Below are positions 25,524 to 34,131 of a stretch of DNA of 64,000 nt, piece by piece. The notes below the pieces were generated by a model. The model made no database searches. It saw only the letters and a program-made list of their open reading frames with translations, and had not been told where the DNA came from. How positions within the stretch are numbered: position 1 is the first letter of the stretch; every line of letters begins with the position of its first letter. Origin of the DNA: an uncultured Megasphaera sp. GTDB lineage: Bacteria; Bacillota; Negativicutes; Veillonellales; Megasphaeraceae. The stretch is from assembly GCF_900539295.1 (NCBI RefSeq), contig NZ_UQBH01000001.1, positions 90,509 to 154,508 of the forward strand, read 5' to 3'. The translations under genes and the position numbers were made by a program.

Positions 25524-28500
25524 GGTCGTCACCTCCTCTGTCAAAAATCGTCTTTATCATCTCAGCCGTATCTTCTTGACCGGCCGCATCATAGGCATTG
25601 CCGGCCATCGAAAGATCGAATCGGCAAACCGCCCGATACGGGCAGTACTGGCAGGGCGTCTGCTGCTTCAGCATGACCGGGTGAATCGAAATATCGCCGT
25701 CGCCGATACCGCCGGCCAAATCCTGAAGTTTCTGCGAAGCCCAAGCCAAAAGATGACTCCAGCCGGCTTCGTCGTAAACGCTCTTCGACTGGTCGCTTAA
25801 GGTACCGTCTTTCTTGAGCCGTAAATTTAAAAAGTCTGAAAAGCCCTGCATGGACCGATCCAACTGCTTCATGACGTCTCCGTCATCGAGATAAAATCCG
25901 GTCAGCTTCCCTTTAGCATCGTACTGCTTCTTTTTCTCGGCCTCGTCGATGCGGTACGACAGGGAGACTTTGTCATTGCGGACGTAGCAGTAGAGCACAG
26001 CTGCCGGGACGGCGCCGTCTCCGATATTGAGGAGGGCGACGAACATATAGGTCAGGAGCTGCAGTTCCAGGCCCATAAAAATCTGGCTGATATCGAGCTG
26101 CTTCCGCCCCGATTTATAGTCGATGACGACGACATAGGTCCGATCCTCCTGCCGCAGCATATCGATGCGGTCAATCTGTCCTGTAATGACGACATCAAGG
26201 CCGCTCTTCAAGGTAAAATGAAGGGCTTCCCAAGGACTGCCCGGCCGGCCGAAGGATTTTTCCAATCCTGTCATCCGGAATCCCGAAGCCGCACTGAAGG
26301 CACAGAGGTGACGGACCGTGCGGGTCAGGGTTTGAATGAGTCGTTCTTTAATCTGCGAAAAATAAGCATTCGACATGAGGATGTCATGCTGAACCTGCGG
26401 CGCCAATTCATCTGTCGCCTGTCGGCAAATAGCCGGAACGTCCTCATCGGGAATGTCCTGCCACTGCTTCTTTTCCCAAAGCAGTTTCTCACCGATGATG
26501 CGCAGTGCCCCATGAACCAGCATTCCTAGGTCCGGGGCGGCAAACTGATAGCGCCGTCGTTCCTCTAAATTGAGGCCATAACGGGAAAAATAGGCAAAGG
26601 GACAGTTGCGGTACTGCTCAAATTTAGTCACGGATCCACGCAGTGTTCCGTCCGGTGCAAACAGACGGCGCACCAATTTTTCCGACAGGGTAACCGGTAA
26701 ATTCGTATGGAACAGCCCCTGTACGGAACGGACGGCCTGATGACGCCAGCCGTGCTGCCAGGCCCAGTCATAGAGAGCCCACCAGGTCCCATCTACGGTC
26801 TGGCCATCGAGAACGGGCCGAAGCTTGCCCGGCAGGTAATGAAGCCCTGCCGGCAGGGCCAATACAGGCTTTTCTTCTTGTGAGAAATCCATGGCATCAT
26901 CCTGTCGAATGACATCTTCCACATAGCCCTTATCACAGAGCTGATGAATCCACGACGCTTTTTCCACGGCACTGCCGTCATCGTCGGCAACCATATAGGA
27001 AATGACGAAGCGCTCACCGGCTCGGGTCGCTGCCAGATAGAACAGGAACCGTTCCTGAAAGGAACGAAATCGGCTCCCCGGTCCGAGAACGATGCCGAGG
27101 TCCGCCAAGCTGCGCCGTTCTTTATCACTGAACAAGCCTTCTTCACTGCTGTGCTGCGGAAAAATCCCGTCGTTGACGCCGCATAAAAAGACGACAGCCG
27201 CCTGCATCGTGTAACCTCGTTCTACCGACGTAAGGGTTACGTGGTCCAAGGTAGGCGGAATGAGGCTGAATTTCAGCGTCGCCAAACCGCCTTCGATGAT
27301 TTGGGAAAATTCGTCGATGTCGGTCACATCATCGCCGCAGAGGTCGACGATTTCGGAAAGAAATTCCATGATTCGCTTCCAAACCTGTTCGTGCTCTTTC
27401 CCGTCTTCAGTCCGTCCTGACGCTTCATCGTCTTCCTGCCATTGGCGAAGGGCTGAGGGAACGCCAAGGGTCCGAAGCCATTGATACAAAAGGGTACACC
27501 AATCTCGGAGACTATGCGTTTCCTGAGCATTCTCCCAGGCCGGTATCAAGATATCCCGCACAGACTGGCAAATGGTCTGGATTCGCTGGAGATGAACTTC
27601 TTCCCGTTCATCGATGATGGCCTGTCCTTCATGGCGGCGTCCATAGTTCCACTCCTTGCCGCTCAGCCAATGATAGCCCTGTATCCCGTAAGCCAGGCAG
27701 TAGTTTTCCAGGTCGTCGACATCGTGACGGCTGATGGGGAATAGGTCGCTTTTAAGCAGTCGGAACAAGGCTTCATGAGACCAGCGACTGCGAAAGACGC
27801 TGAGCAGCGCTGAAATGGCTTCAGCTGCCGGATGGCTGGTCATGGGCCGCCGATAGTCACTAAAGACGGGAATCCCGTAGCGGCGAAAAATCCGTTCGAC
27901 CCGATTATGATACATATCGCTCGACCGGGCCAAGACGAGAAAATCCCGATATCTCCGACCTTTACGGCACTGGCGAACGATTTCTCGGGCGACACTTTCG
28001 ATTTCTCCGTCTTTATCCTGACATTCCCAAACGGATAAGGCCGATACCGGCTGAGATTGGGCCGCCGGGACAGGCTGGAAGAAGTCATCCTGAAATGCCG
28101 TCAATGCCTTTTGCGGCCCTTCGGGGACGACGGCCGTTTCCAGGTGAGGAAAGAGACTCTGTAAATCGCGGTATACCTCATAAGCCCGGTGGAAGAGAGC
28201 CGTTTCCCGCCGCTGCTGCTGAAGATGCTCGGCATCGATAGTCAGGGTAATGGTCAGCTTATCAGTCACCGTCTCAATTTGCTGCAGAATGTCCATCTGC
28301 TGCGGTGTAAACCATTGAAACCCGTCGACCCATACGCGGGCGCCCTGCAAAAAGGCATACTTGTCGACAGATTTCGCCAACAGCGTCATCGTATCGTCGG
28401 CTGAACCGAAGTGGTCGCTCAAAAAAGTCTGATACATCTCATACAACAGGGCCATATCCTGCAGTTTATGGGACAATGTCGGGCTGGAAACGGTATCAGC

Positions 28501-28917
28501 CGCCTTGCGCAAGTCCTCTGAAGACACGCAAAAAGAGCGGCATTCCCCTAAAAATCTGCCGGCCGTATCGGCAAAATTAGGCTGCCGGGCAGCCGTCTGC
28601 AAGAGAGAAAAATCCTTTTCCCCTTTGTGGAGCAGGCGCTGCAAAATTACCTTCCGGGCCAATTCTGACAACGAAGCATGAGAAAGGCCCTGCTCTTGAA
28701 AGACGTTATAAGCCAAACGGGAAAAGCCGACTACCTCAGTCCCTAAAAAGCCCTTGCCCTTCGAATGTTCGGCCAAACGCCGTTCAGCGCCGTATGTCGC
28801 CTGGTCAGGAACCAGGAGCATGGCCTTGCCGCCGGCAGATTCCCAGGCCTGCAGCTCTCTAAAACAGTGGGACGACTTGCCGCTTTCGGCCTTGCCCAAC
28901 AAAATGGTAACTGCCAT
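25510..28917 (-). CDS. addB: ATP-dependent helicase/nuclease subunit B
   Basis: The 1135-residue subunit begins with the AddB-type nucleotide motif LLGKAESGKSS and ends with a RecB-family nuclease domain (VVIDYKSGRK near residue 950). This is clamped by an iron-sulfur cluster whose cysteines are visible as an upstream NCPFAYF and the C-terminal CQYCPYRAVC. AddB supplies the second nuclease and Chi recognition in the complex. AAGGAGG precedes the start, and a TATAAT-like box lies about 36 bases upstream. It heads addB-addA-sdaAB-sdaAA on the minus strand. Confidence 0.96.
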   Translation of the reverse strand: MAVTILLGKAESGKSSHCFRELQAWESAGGKAMLLVPDQATYGAERRLAEHSKGKGFLGTEVVGFSRLAYNVFQEQGLSHASLSELARKVILQRLLHKGEKDFSLLQTAARQPNFADTAGRFLGECRSFCVSSEDLRKAADTVSSPTLSHKLQDMALLYEMYQTFLSDHFGSADDTMTLLAKSVDKYAFLQGARVWVDGFQWFTPQQMDILQQIETVTDKLTITLTIDAEHLQQQRRETALFHRAYEVYRDLQSLFPHLETAVVPEGPQKALTAFQDDFFQPVPAAQSQPVSALSVWECQDKDGEIESVAREIVRQCRKGRRYRDFLVLARSSDMYHNRVERIFRRYGIPVFSDYRRPMTSHPAAEAISALLSVFRSRWSHEALFRLLKSDLFPISRHDVDDLENYCLAYGIQGYHWLSGKEWNYGRRHEGQAIIDEREEVHLQRIQTICQSVRDILIPAWENAQETHSLRDWCTLLYQWLRTLGVPSALRQWQEDDEASGRTEDGKEHEQVWKRIMEFLSEIVDLCGDDVTDIDEFSQIIEGGLATLKFSLIPPTLDHVTLTSVERGYTMQAAVVFLCGVNDGIFPQHSSEEGLFSDKERRSLADLGIVLGPGSRFRSFQERFLFYLAATRAGERFVISYMVADDDGSAVEKASWIHQLCDKGYVEDVIRQDDAMDFSQEEKPVLALPAGLHYLPGKLRPVLDGQTVDGTWWALYDWAWQHGWRHQAVRSVQGLFHTNLPVTLSEKLVRRLFAPDGTLRGSVTKFEQYRNCPFAYFSRYGLNLEERRRYQFAAPDLGMLVHGALRIIGEKLLWEKKQWQDIPDEDVPAICRQATDELAPQVQHDILMSNAYFSQIKERLIQTLTRTVRHLCAFSAASGFRMTGLEKSFGRPGSPWEALHFTLKSGLDVVITGQIDRIDMLRQEDRTYVVVIDYKSGRKQLDISQIFMGLELQLLTYMFVALLNIGDGAVPAAVLYCYVRNDKVSLSYRIDEAEKKKQYDAKGKLTGFYLDDGDVMKQLDRSMQGFSDFLNLRLKKDGTLSDQSKSVYDEAGWSHLLAWASQKLQDLAGGIGDGDISIHPVMLKQQTPCQYCPYRAVCRFDLSMAGNAYDAAGQEDTAEMIKTIFDRGGDDHGVD

Positions 28918-29013
28918 AAAAGTGCCTCCTTACGCCAATCTGATCTATCCTTATTATACCCGATTTCCACTGGAAAAGAACAGATAAAGTATTTTTTCTG
29001 CCCACAGGGGAAT

Positions 29014-29053
29014 CTAAAAAATAAAGGGACTGCCGCCACTGCGATAGTCCCTT
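29014..29053 (-). terminator. Terminator after the radical SAM gene
   Basis: AAGGGACT and AGTCCCTT pair around a 14-base loop and are followed by TATTTTTT on the minus strand, 25 bases after the gene at 29078 stops. Confidence 0.85.
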
Positions 29054-29077
29054 ATCGGTCAAACAAAAGCTATTCAA

Positions 29078-30061
29078 TTAATGAAACGCAGCACAGGCGG
29101 TCTTTAAGAAGGGCAGCCGTTTGCCAAGGCCTGTCCGCAACGGTTGGATCCATTTGAGATCATAAGGTTCAAAGACGACCTTACGATAGGCTTCGATATC
29201 AAGGGGAGTCCCGTCCCAATCGGAATGGATGGCACCGTTCTGCTTGATCAGGATGTCGTAGAGGATGTCGTATTTCTTGCCGTCCTTTTCATCTCGCTCA
29301 ATCACTGTGCTGTAGGGCAGGGTCTTATGATAAGTCAGTTCCATGCCCTGATAATCGAAATGGAAACCGCAGCGCATGCGGCAGCCGTCAAGGCCCGTAT
29401 ACTCTGCAACGTTTTTTAAGTCGTGAAGAATCTGATCATTTTCTTCTTCATATAAGTTTTCCGGCGTCGTTTCCGTATAGTCAAAACGGAACTGAATCGA
29501 CGCACCGTCGATTTTGATAAAACGATCCAAATAGGGTTTTAGCTGGTCGACAGGATATTTCTTATACAATACGCAGTTGATTCGGAAAGGAACGGCCAAG
29601 CGCGTCAAGAGCTGATCATTCGATTCTTCTACATAGTGCTGCATATGGCGTGATACGTTGATGCACGTAATTTTATGCCGATTCCGCTGTGTAAAAGCGA
29701 CGATATCGTCTTCCGTCTGCGATTCAAAGACCGGAAGCGTTGTATTAATATATACCTTATGTGTCACGGGAATGCAGTCCAGCATGCGCTGCAGCGATTC
29801 CATGTCAGCAAAGGGTTCCCCACCCGTAAAGACAAAATCACATGAAGGCGTGATGCTGTCCATCAAGCGAATACTCCGGCAGATAGCTTCTTCCGAAAAG
29901 CCGGTCATATCTTCATATTCAGCCTTATTGATACAAAAAGGACAATGGTTATGGCAATTGTAGGGCACAAAAATAGTAACCGTAGCGCCTCCATCGCGCG
30001 TTTTATATGGGTAGGCCACACGTGGCACTGTCGTTGCCGCCATACTGATTGTTGTTTGCAT
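29078..30061 (-). CDS. Radical SAM protein of unknown function
   Basis: The 327-residue protein has the radical SAM cluster motif CHNHCPFC (C-x3-C-x2-C) near residue 38, a GGEPFADM motif for SAM binding and the usual barrel strands. It resembles the activating-enzyme-like and MoaA-like branches, but no second auxiliary cluster motif is obvious; a few scattered cysteines occur near the C-terminus. The start at 30061 (MQTTISMAATT) has GAGGCG upstream; a longer reading has no ribosome binding site. Neighbours give no clear substrate. It forms its own transcript with the terminator at 29014-29053. Confidence 0.8.
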   Translation of the reverse strand: MQTTISMAATTVPRVAYPYKTRDGGATVTIFVPYNCHNHCPFCINKAEYEDMTGFSEEAICRSIRLMDSITPSCDFVFTGGEPFADMESLQRMLDCIPVTHKVYINTTLPVFESQTEDDIVAFTQRNRHKITCINVSRHMQHYVEESNDQLLTRLAVPFRINCVLYKKYPVDQLKPYLDRFIKIDGASIQFRFDYTETTPENLYEEENDQILHDLKNVAEYTGLDGCRMRCGFHFDYQGMELTYHKTLPYSTVIERDEKDGKKYDILYDILIKQNGAIHSDWDGTPLDIEAYRKVVFEPYDLKWIQPLRTGLGKRLPFLKTACAAFH

Positions 30062-30304
30062 TCTTTTTCGCCTCGAATCATGGATAAGATCCCAAGCTGT
30101 TCCCACACTGCTGCAATTGAAAAGGAAAGATTTTTTCATTTCACAACAGACAATCTTGTGACCCGAATGTAGTATCCATGCCTATTGTACCATAAAAGTC
30201 CATTTCTGCAAATGCATGTGGTATATTCTCGTTTTGCATGATTTTTATACCAAACAATTCACATCGAAGACAATTTTCCATTTACAGCAACATACTGCCT
30301 GCCG

Positions 30305-31054
30305 TCAGTCCAAGGCCTGGCTGATTTCACCGGCCGTCTTGGTAACGGCTTCGATGACAGTCTCCCGATTGGCATCTGCCACCCGTTCAGCCGGACCGGA
30401 CACGCTGATGGCCGCGACGATGCGGCCGCCGCGAAAGATAGGCGCAGCTACACAGGACATGCCGAGTTCGACTTCTTCCCGTTCAATGGCATAGCCACGG
30501 CTGCAAATCTCTTCGAGCTCCGGAATAAGATCCTTCCAGTCCGTAACCGTGTATTCCGTAAACTTTTTCAGGGCACAGCCTTCATAGGCCTGACGATATT
30601 CTGCGGAAAAAGCCAGTAAACACTTGCCCGATGCCGAACAGTAGGCCGGGCGCACGGCACCAATCGGCGGTGCCGTATCGATCGTCCGGGGAGATTTAAT
30701 CTTTTCCAGGATAATGTGCTGCGGATAAGCGGCCCCATTATGGGCAAAGGTCGTAATGTGCACCCCTTCGTTGCATTGCAGGGACAGGGCCTTGGCATAG
30801 GGATAGGCTACTTTATGAAACTTATCTTTTTCACGAAACAGCATGCCCAGTGCGTAGGCCTGAAGTCCGAGCCAATACATCCCCGTTTCCTCATCCTTTT
30901 GGATAAATCCGCGGTGTTCCAGTGTCTCCAGCGTGCGGCTGACCGTACTTTTATGGAGTTCCATGACTTTACTGATGCGCGTTACGCTGAGGGGTCGCTC
31001 TTCTTTTAAAAAAAGCTGCAAAACGGCCAGTGCCCGGTCAATGGATTCAATCAT
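30305..31054 (-). CDS. IclR-family transcriptional regulator
   Basis: The 249-residue protein has an N-terminal winged helix (about 1-65, SVTRISKVMELHKSTVSRTLETLEHRGF) and a GAF-like effector domain with the IclR signatures ASGKCLLAF and GMSCVAAPIF...VAAISVSGP. GGGGGAG precedes the start. IclR proteins usually control adjacent catabolic genes, but neither the radical SAM gene nor the ADP-ribosylglycohydrolase gene is an obvious target. A palindrome in its own promoter (31110-31124) suggests autoregulation. Confidence 0.92.
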   Translation of the reverse strand: MIESIDRALAVLQLFLKEERPLSVTRISKVMELHKSTVSRTLETLEHRGFIQKDEETGMYWLGLQAYALGMLFREKDKFHKVAYPYAKALSLQCNEGVHITTFAHNGAAYPQHIILEKIKSPRTIDTAPPIGAVRPAYCSASGKCLLAFSAEYRQAYEGCALKKFTEYTVTDWKDLIPELEEICSRGYAIEREEVELGMSCVAAPIFRGGRIVAAISVSGPAERVADANRETVIEAVTKTAGEISQALD

Positions 31055-31104
31055 ACTCGCTCCCCCGATCCGGCGTCATGGCGACGCCCAGAATAATAAT
31101 CTTA

Positions 31105-31132
31105 ATTATATGGGATGGACCCATAATGTCAA
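31105..31132 (-). promoter_or_regulatory. Promoter of the IclR gene with palindromic spacer
   Basis: TTGACA (31132-31127), a 16-base spacer and TATAAT (31110-31105). The spacer contains the palindrome ATGGGTCCATCCCAT (31110-31124), a candidate operator for the regulator. Confidence 0.7.
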
Positions 31133-31167
31133 GCCAAAAGTCGCAAAGGCTTCGTCCTGGCGACGGA

Positions 31168-32232
31168 TCAGTGGCTGGCGGCCTCGCCTTTAATCAGTCC
31201 TGACCGGTTGTGATCGTAGAGACACTTCGACAATTTCCGAATCAGGTCGTCACATTCCAAATTGCAGCTCCAGCTCTTGGGAATGGCTTTATCACCAAAG
31301 ATGGTCCCCATGATATTCCCGCAGATAGCCCCGCAGGTATCGCTGTCTCCATCCTGGTTGCAGGCCATGAGAACGGCTTCTTTCAGCGTTCCTGTCTTGA
31401 GCACGCAGTAGACGGACAAGGCCAGGGCCTCATCGGCTTTTTTCCCGAGACCGATTTTTTTCATGGACCGGACGGGGTTGCGGTCCGTAACGGCCTCATC
31501 GATGGACCGAAGAAGCAGCTTCAAAAGACGCGTTCCCTCAGCATCACGCTGCAGGAGGTGGAGCGCCCCGCCGAGGGCCGTACTGATGTCCTTTCCGGCT
31601 GCCAAGGACGCAATGATGGCGCTTATCGTCGCCGTCGACAAGAATGCCCGGGGATTGCCATGAGTCAGGCTGGCTGCCTGACAGCCGACGGCAAAGGCCT
31701 TTTCCGGATCGCCTTCATAAAAGAGTCCGATAGGAGCCGCCCGCATAACCGTACTGTTGCCGCCGCTGTGATTGAGCGTTTCCTCACGGGACAGTTTTTT
31801 CCCCGACGCCAGGGCCGTCAAGCAGGTTTTCCCCGGAGACCGGCGGGCAAAAAGAGCCTGTTCGCCCATCATGTCATAGTCAAAGGAAACTTCATGGGCT
31901 TGGCGATTCATCCACTTTTCCTGTTCCGGGCGAATAATGCGCTCGGTCTGCGTATAGTACCAGCGCATATAAGACCGGTACAGCCCCTCTGCCGGTTCCA
32001 GTCCGTCATGATCGGCCCACAGCATTCCGTCAGCCGTAAATAAGGAAAGCTGAGTATCATCCGAAATGATACTTTTATTGCCGTTCTTTGCCGACTTTAA
32101 CACCGTGCGCAATCCATAAGGGCCGTACTTCTTATGAATCGTCTTTAAATCGTCTTTACCAATGACAAAGCCCAAGGCATCGCCGACGGCTCCGCCCAAC
32201 ATACAACCCATAAATCGATTCAATCCATCCAT
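31168..32232 (-). CDS. ADP-ribosylglycohydrolase family protein
   Basis: The 354-residue protein belongs to the DraG/ARH family that removes ADP-ribose from proteins, nucleic acids or small molecules. It shows GGAVGDALG near residue 15, SDDTQLSLF with metal-binding Asp residues, NSTVMRAAPIGL, and DGDSDTCGAICG near the C-terminus, the second dimetal site. The start at 32232 is chosen for homology; only a weak GTGAG lies upstream, and the region before it is odd (adapter-like sequence at 32358-32385), so the true promoter and start are uncertain. No ADP-ribosyltransferase gene is nearby. Confidence 0.85.
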   Translation of the reverse strand: MDGLNRFMGCMLGGAVGDALGFVIGKDDLKTIHKKYGPYGLRTVLKSAKNGNKSIISDDTQLSLFTADGMLWADHDGLEPAEGLYRSYMRWYYTQTERIIRPEQEKWMNRQAHEVSFDYDMMGEQALFARRSPGKTCLTALASGKKLSREETLNHSGGNSTVMRAAPIGLFYEGDPEKAFAVGCQAASLTHGNPRAFLSTATISAIIASLAAGKDISTALGGALHLLQRDAEGTRLLKLLLRSIDEAVTDRNPVRSMKKIGLGKKADEALALSVYCVLKTGTLKEAVLMACNQDGDSDTCGAICGNIMGTIFGDKAIPKSWSCNLECDDLIRKLSKCLYDHNRSGLIKGEAASH

Positions 32233-32357
32233 GCAGCTCACTGCTGCTAAAAACACAGAATACAGGAGAGCTTTTGTCCTATAACAAGATGTTCGCAACG
32301 AAGGCAGATGTATCCTCCATATGCAGTTGTTTCCCCCGAAGTGAAGAGATTTGCCAA

Positions 32358-32385
32358 TCCTTACACGGACGCGGTCTTCCGATCT
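32358..32385 (-). other. Sequencing-adapter-like segment
   Basis: The minus strand from 32385 reads AGATCGGAAGA and continues CCGCGTCCGTGTAAGGA. The common Illumina read adapter starts AGATCGGAAGAGC and continues GTCGTGTAGGGA. About 24 of 25 adapter bases are kept in order, with three inserted C/G bases and one substitution. It sits in a gene-free gap, so it may be an assembly artefact or a chimeric join rather than biology. Confidence 0.5.
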
Positions 32386-32600
32386 ATGTCTGCAGAGGCA
32401 GCAGCAGTTGTCCCACCTTTCTCAATTTATAAAGTCACACGCAGCTCAAGGGCCTCTGCCTATGCTTGAACTTTGCTCCATATGGAATAAAAAAAGTTGC
32501 TCCGATGTTCCATATGCCGTGCCAATAACGCTGCCCTCTGTAGAGAGGACCCCGTCCATTACCCGTTCTACTCACAATCTTTACAACTTCATATAAATAG
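32386..32600 (-). other. Structured leader-like region, possible degenerate T-box
   Basis: The minus strand contains GAGTAGA (near 32572), an ACAGAGGGCAGCG segment, an inverted repeat CATATGGAA/TTCCATATG (near 32515 and 32480) and AATTGAGAAAGGTGGGAC (near 32420), which resembles the start of a T-box antiterminator. The expected ACCGCG half does not follow directly; it appears only 33 bases later, inside the adapter-like segment. No gene in the 32233-32713 gap is supported. Confidence 0.3.
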
Positions 32601-32655
32601 TATATAATTATAAATTTATACTTACATTATACAGGTTCTGAGAGAATTTTGCAAA

Positions 32656-32696
32656 TAAAAAGGATGACCAACACAAAAATTTTGGTCATCCTTTTG
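32656..32696 (-). terminator. Terminator after the aminotransferase gene
   Basis: AAAGGATGACCAA and TTGGTCATCCTTT form a long stem with a 10-base loop and T-runs on the minus strand, 18 bases past the stop at 32714. Confidence 0.9.
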
Positions 32697-32713
32697 TCTT
32701 TTATTGTAAAAAA

Positions 32714-33982
32714 TTATTTACCGGCCATGGAGAGGTGATTCATTCCATCAAGACCATCGACGGCCTTCTTAATCGTCCCTGCCAATCCCTTCATCTTGCT
32801 TTCGGCAATGGAGCAAATGCCCAGGCGCACGCCTTCGGCTAAGGGAACGGCAAAAATAAGATCCTCTTGAAGAGCCTGACAAAGGGCCATCGATTGATCC
32901 GTCGGAACGGAAATGAAAAAACCGCCCTGATAAGGAACGTGCTGCAGACCGCAGCGTCTGGCTTCCTCAACGAAAATGGCTCCGCGGCGGTGAAGCTTAT
33001 CGGCAAAAGCCAGGCGTTCGGCATCGAGGCGGGCTTTCAAATCCCGGTCACCGCGAATTTCCGTCAGCAGCGTCATGGCCGCCCGGTTGACATTGGACCA
33101 GGCCGTCCGGGCCGAATACTTTCCAAGGTCAGAAAATTCATCGATGACAGCCTTATCCGACGATAGGCCGATAAGGGCGCCGGCACGCTGACCATACAAA
33201 GTGTACCCTTTAGACATACTGAAGGCAAACATAGAAAAGATATGTGCCGGAAGATTTGAGAACTGCTTCATAAAGGAGCGCACCTTATTTTTTTCGCCGG
33301 CATAGGCGATGTAGGCAATATCGATGAGAAGGCTCAGGCGTTTCCCCTGCTTTTCATGGAAACGACAGACGTCGAGGACTTGGCTCCATTCTTCATCGGA
33401 CAAGGCAAATCCCGTCGGGTTGTTGGCCGGTGTATTGAGGATGATGAGCAGCGAATCCTGGCGTTCCAAGATCTGCGATACAGCCTCTGAAAAAGCAGGG
33501 ACATTAAAATGACCGTCTTTATCAATCATGGAAAAAGGTTCAAGGCGTCGACCGATTTCCTGACACAAGGCATCGTAAATATTCCAGCGCCAATTCGTTG
33601 TCAGAACCGTGTCACCGACTTCCGAATAGTTGGCAATGGCAATATGGATGGCCCCGGTACCGCCAGCCGTAGCCACAGCATCGGCATAGCCTTCCGGGCG
33701 GCAGTCTTCAAAGGCCTCTGCAATGGCCCCCTGACGGTAAGATTCTAAACCCAAAGGCGGTGCGTAAGTGATGAAATCACGCATCGGCAGCGCCCGGTAG
33801 AGCTCTTCAACGACGGGCAGACAGGCCAGCTGCTCATCATCACCGGCATAACAACCGATAGCGGCATTGACGACGCGCTCCGTTCCATACCGGCCTGCCG
33901 CTTCCCGCGCGGCGGCACTGGCGGAAAACACGACGTCACGCAAAACCTTTCCTTCTCTGCTTGCTGCTGCCATTATCGTCAT
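32714..33982 (-). CDS. Class I/II aminotransferase, aspartate/aromatic type
   Basis: The 422-residue PLP enzyme shows the fold-type I aminotransferase landmarks: NTPANNPTGF for substrate and cofactor binding, LLIDIAYIAYAG with the pyridine-binding Asp and Tyr, SMSKGYTLYGQRAGAL with the PLP Lys, and the substrate Arg in VRLGICSI. It resembles the TyrB/AspC group, so aromatic or acidic amino acid transamination is likely, which would complete Phe and Tyr synthesis from the aro operon products. GAGGGGAC lies upstream of the start. A large palindrome at 34090-34131 may control it. Confidence 0.87.
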   Translation of the reverse strand: MTIMAAASREGKVLRDVVFSASAAAREAAGRYGTERVVNAAIGCYAGDDEQLACLPVVEELYRALPMRDFITYAPPLGLESYRQGAIAEAFEDCRPEGYADAVATAGGTGAIHIAIANYSEVGDTVLTTNWRWNIYDALCQEIGRRLEPFSMIDKDGHFNVPAFSEAVSQILERQDSLLIILNTPANNPTGFALSDEEWSQVLDVCRFHEKQGKRLSLLIDIAYIAYAGEKNKVRSFMKQFSNLPAHIFSMFAFSMSKGYTLYGQRAGALIGLSSDKAVIDEFSDLGKYSARTAWSNVNRAAMTLLTEIRGDRDLKARLDAERLAFADKLHRRGAIFVEEARRCGLQHVPYQGGFFISVPTDQSMALCQALQEDLIFAVPLAEGVRLGICSIAESKMKGLAGTIKKAVDGLDGMNHLSMAGK

Positions 33983-34089
33983 ATTAAAGTCCCCTCTCTA
34001 TCTATCCATTACCCCTTCAGTCACGCCAAAGGTTCCGATGTTCTGCATTATAGCACCGGAGCCGTCATTTTTACATAGGAAAGGGCGCA

Positions 34090-34131
34090 AAATACTGTAT
34101 ACATAAGAGGTATATTGTATACAGTATTTTC
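34090..34131. promoter_or_regulatory. Large palindrome, GntR-type operator candidate
   Basis: Perfect 15-base arms AAAATACTGTATACA and TGTATACAGTATTTT flank 12 bases. The core TGTATACA matches the GT-N-TA-N-AC form used by many GntR-family regulators. It overlaps the mgtC stop and lies about 110 bases upstream of the aminotransferase start. A terminator role for mgtC is possible but lacks a proper T-tail. Confidence 0.45.

Noticed and set aside
31210..32043. 277-residue plus-strand reading frame opposite the ADP-ribosylglycohydrolase
   Set aside because: Family motifs of the minus-strand gene run through the whole stretch, and no plus-strand signals are present.
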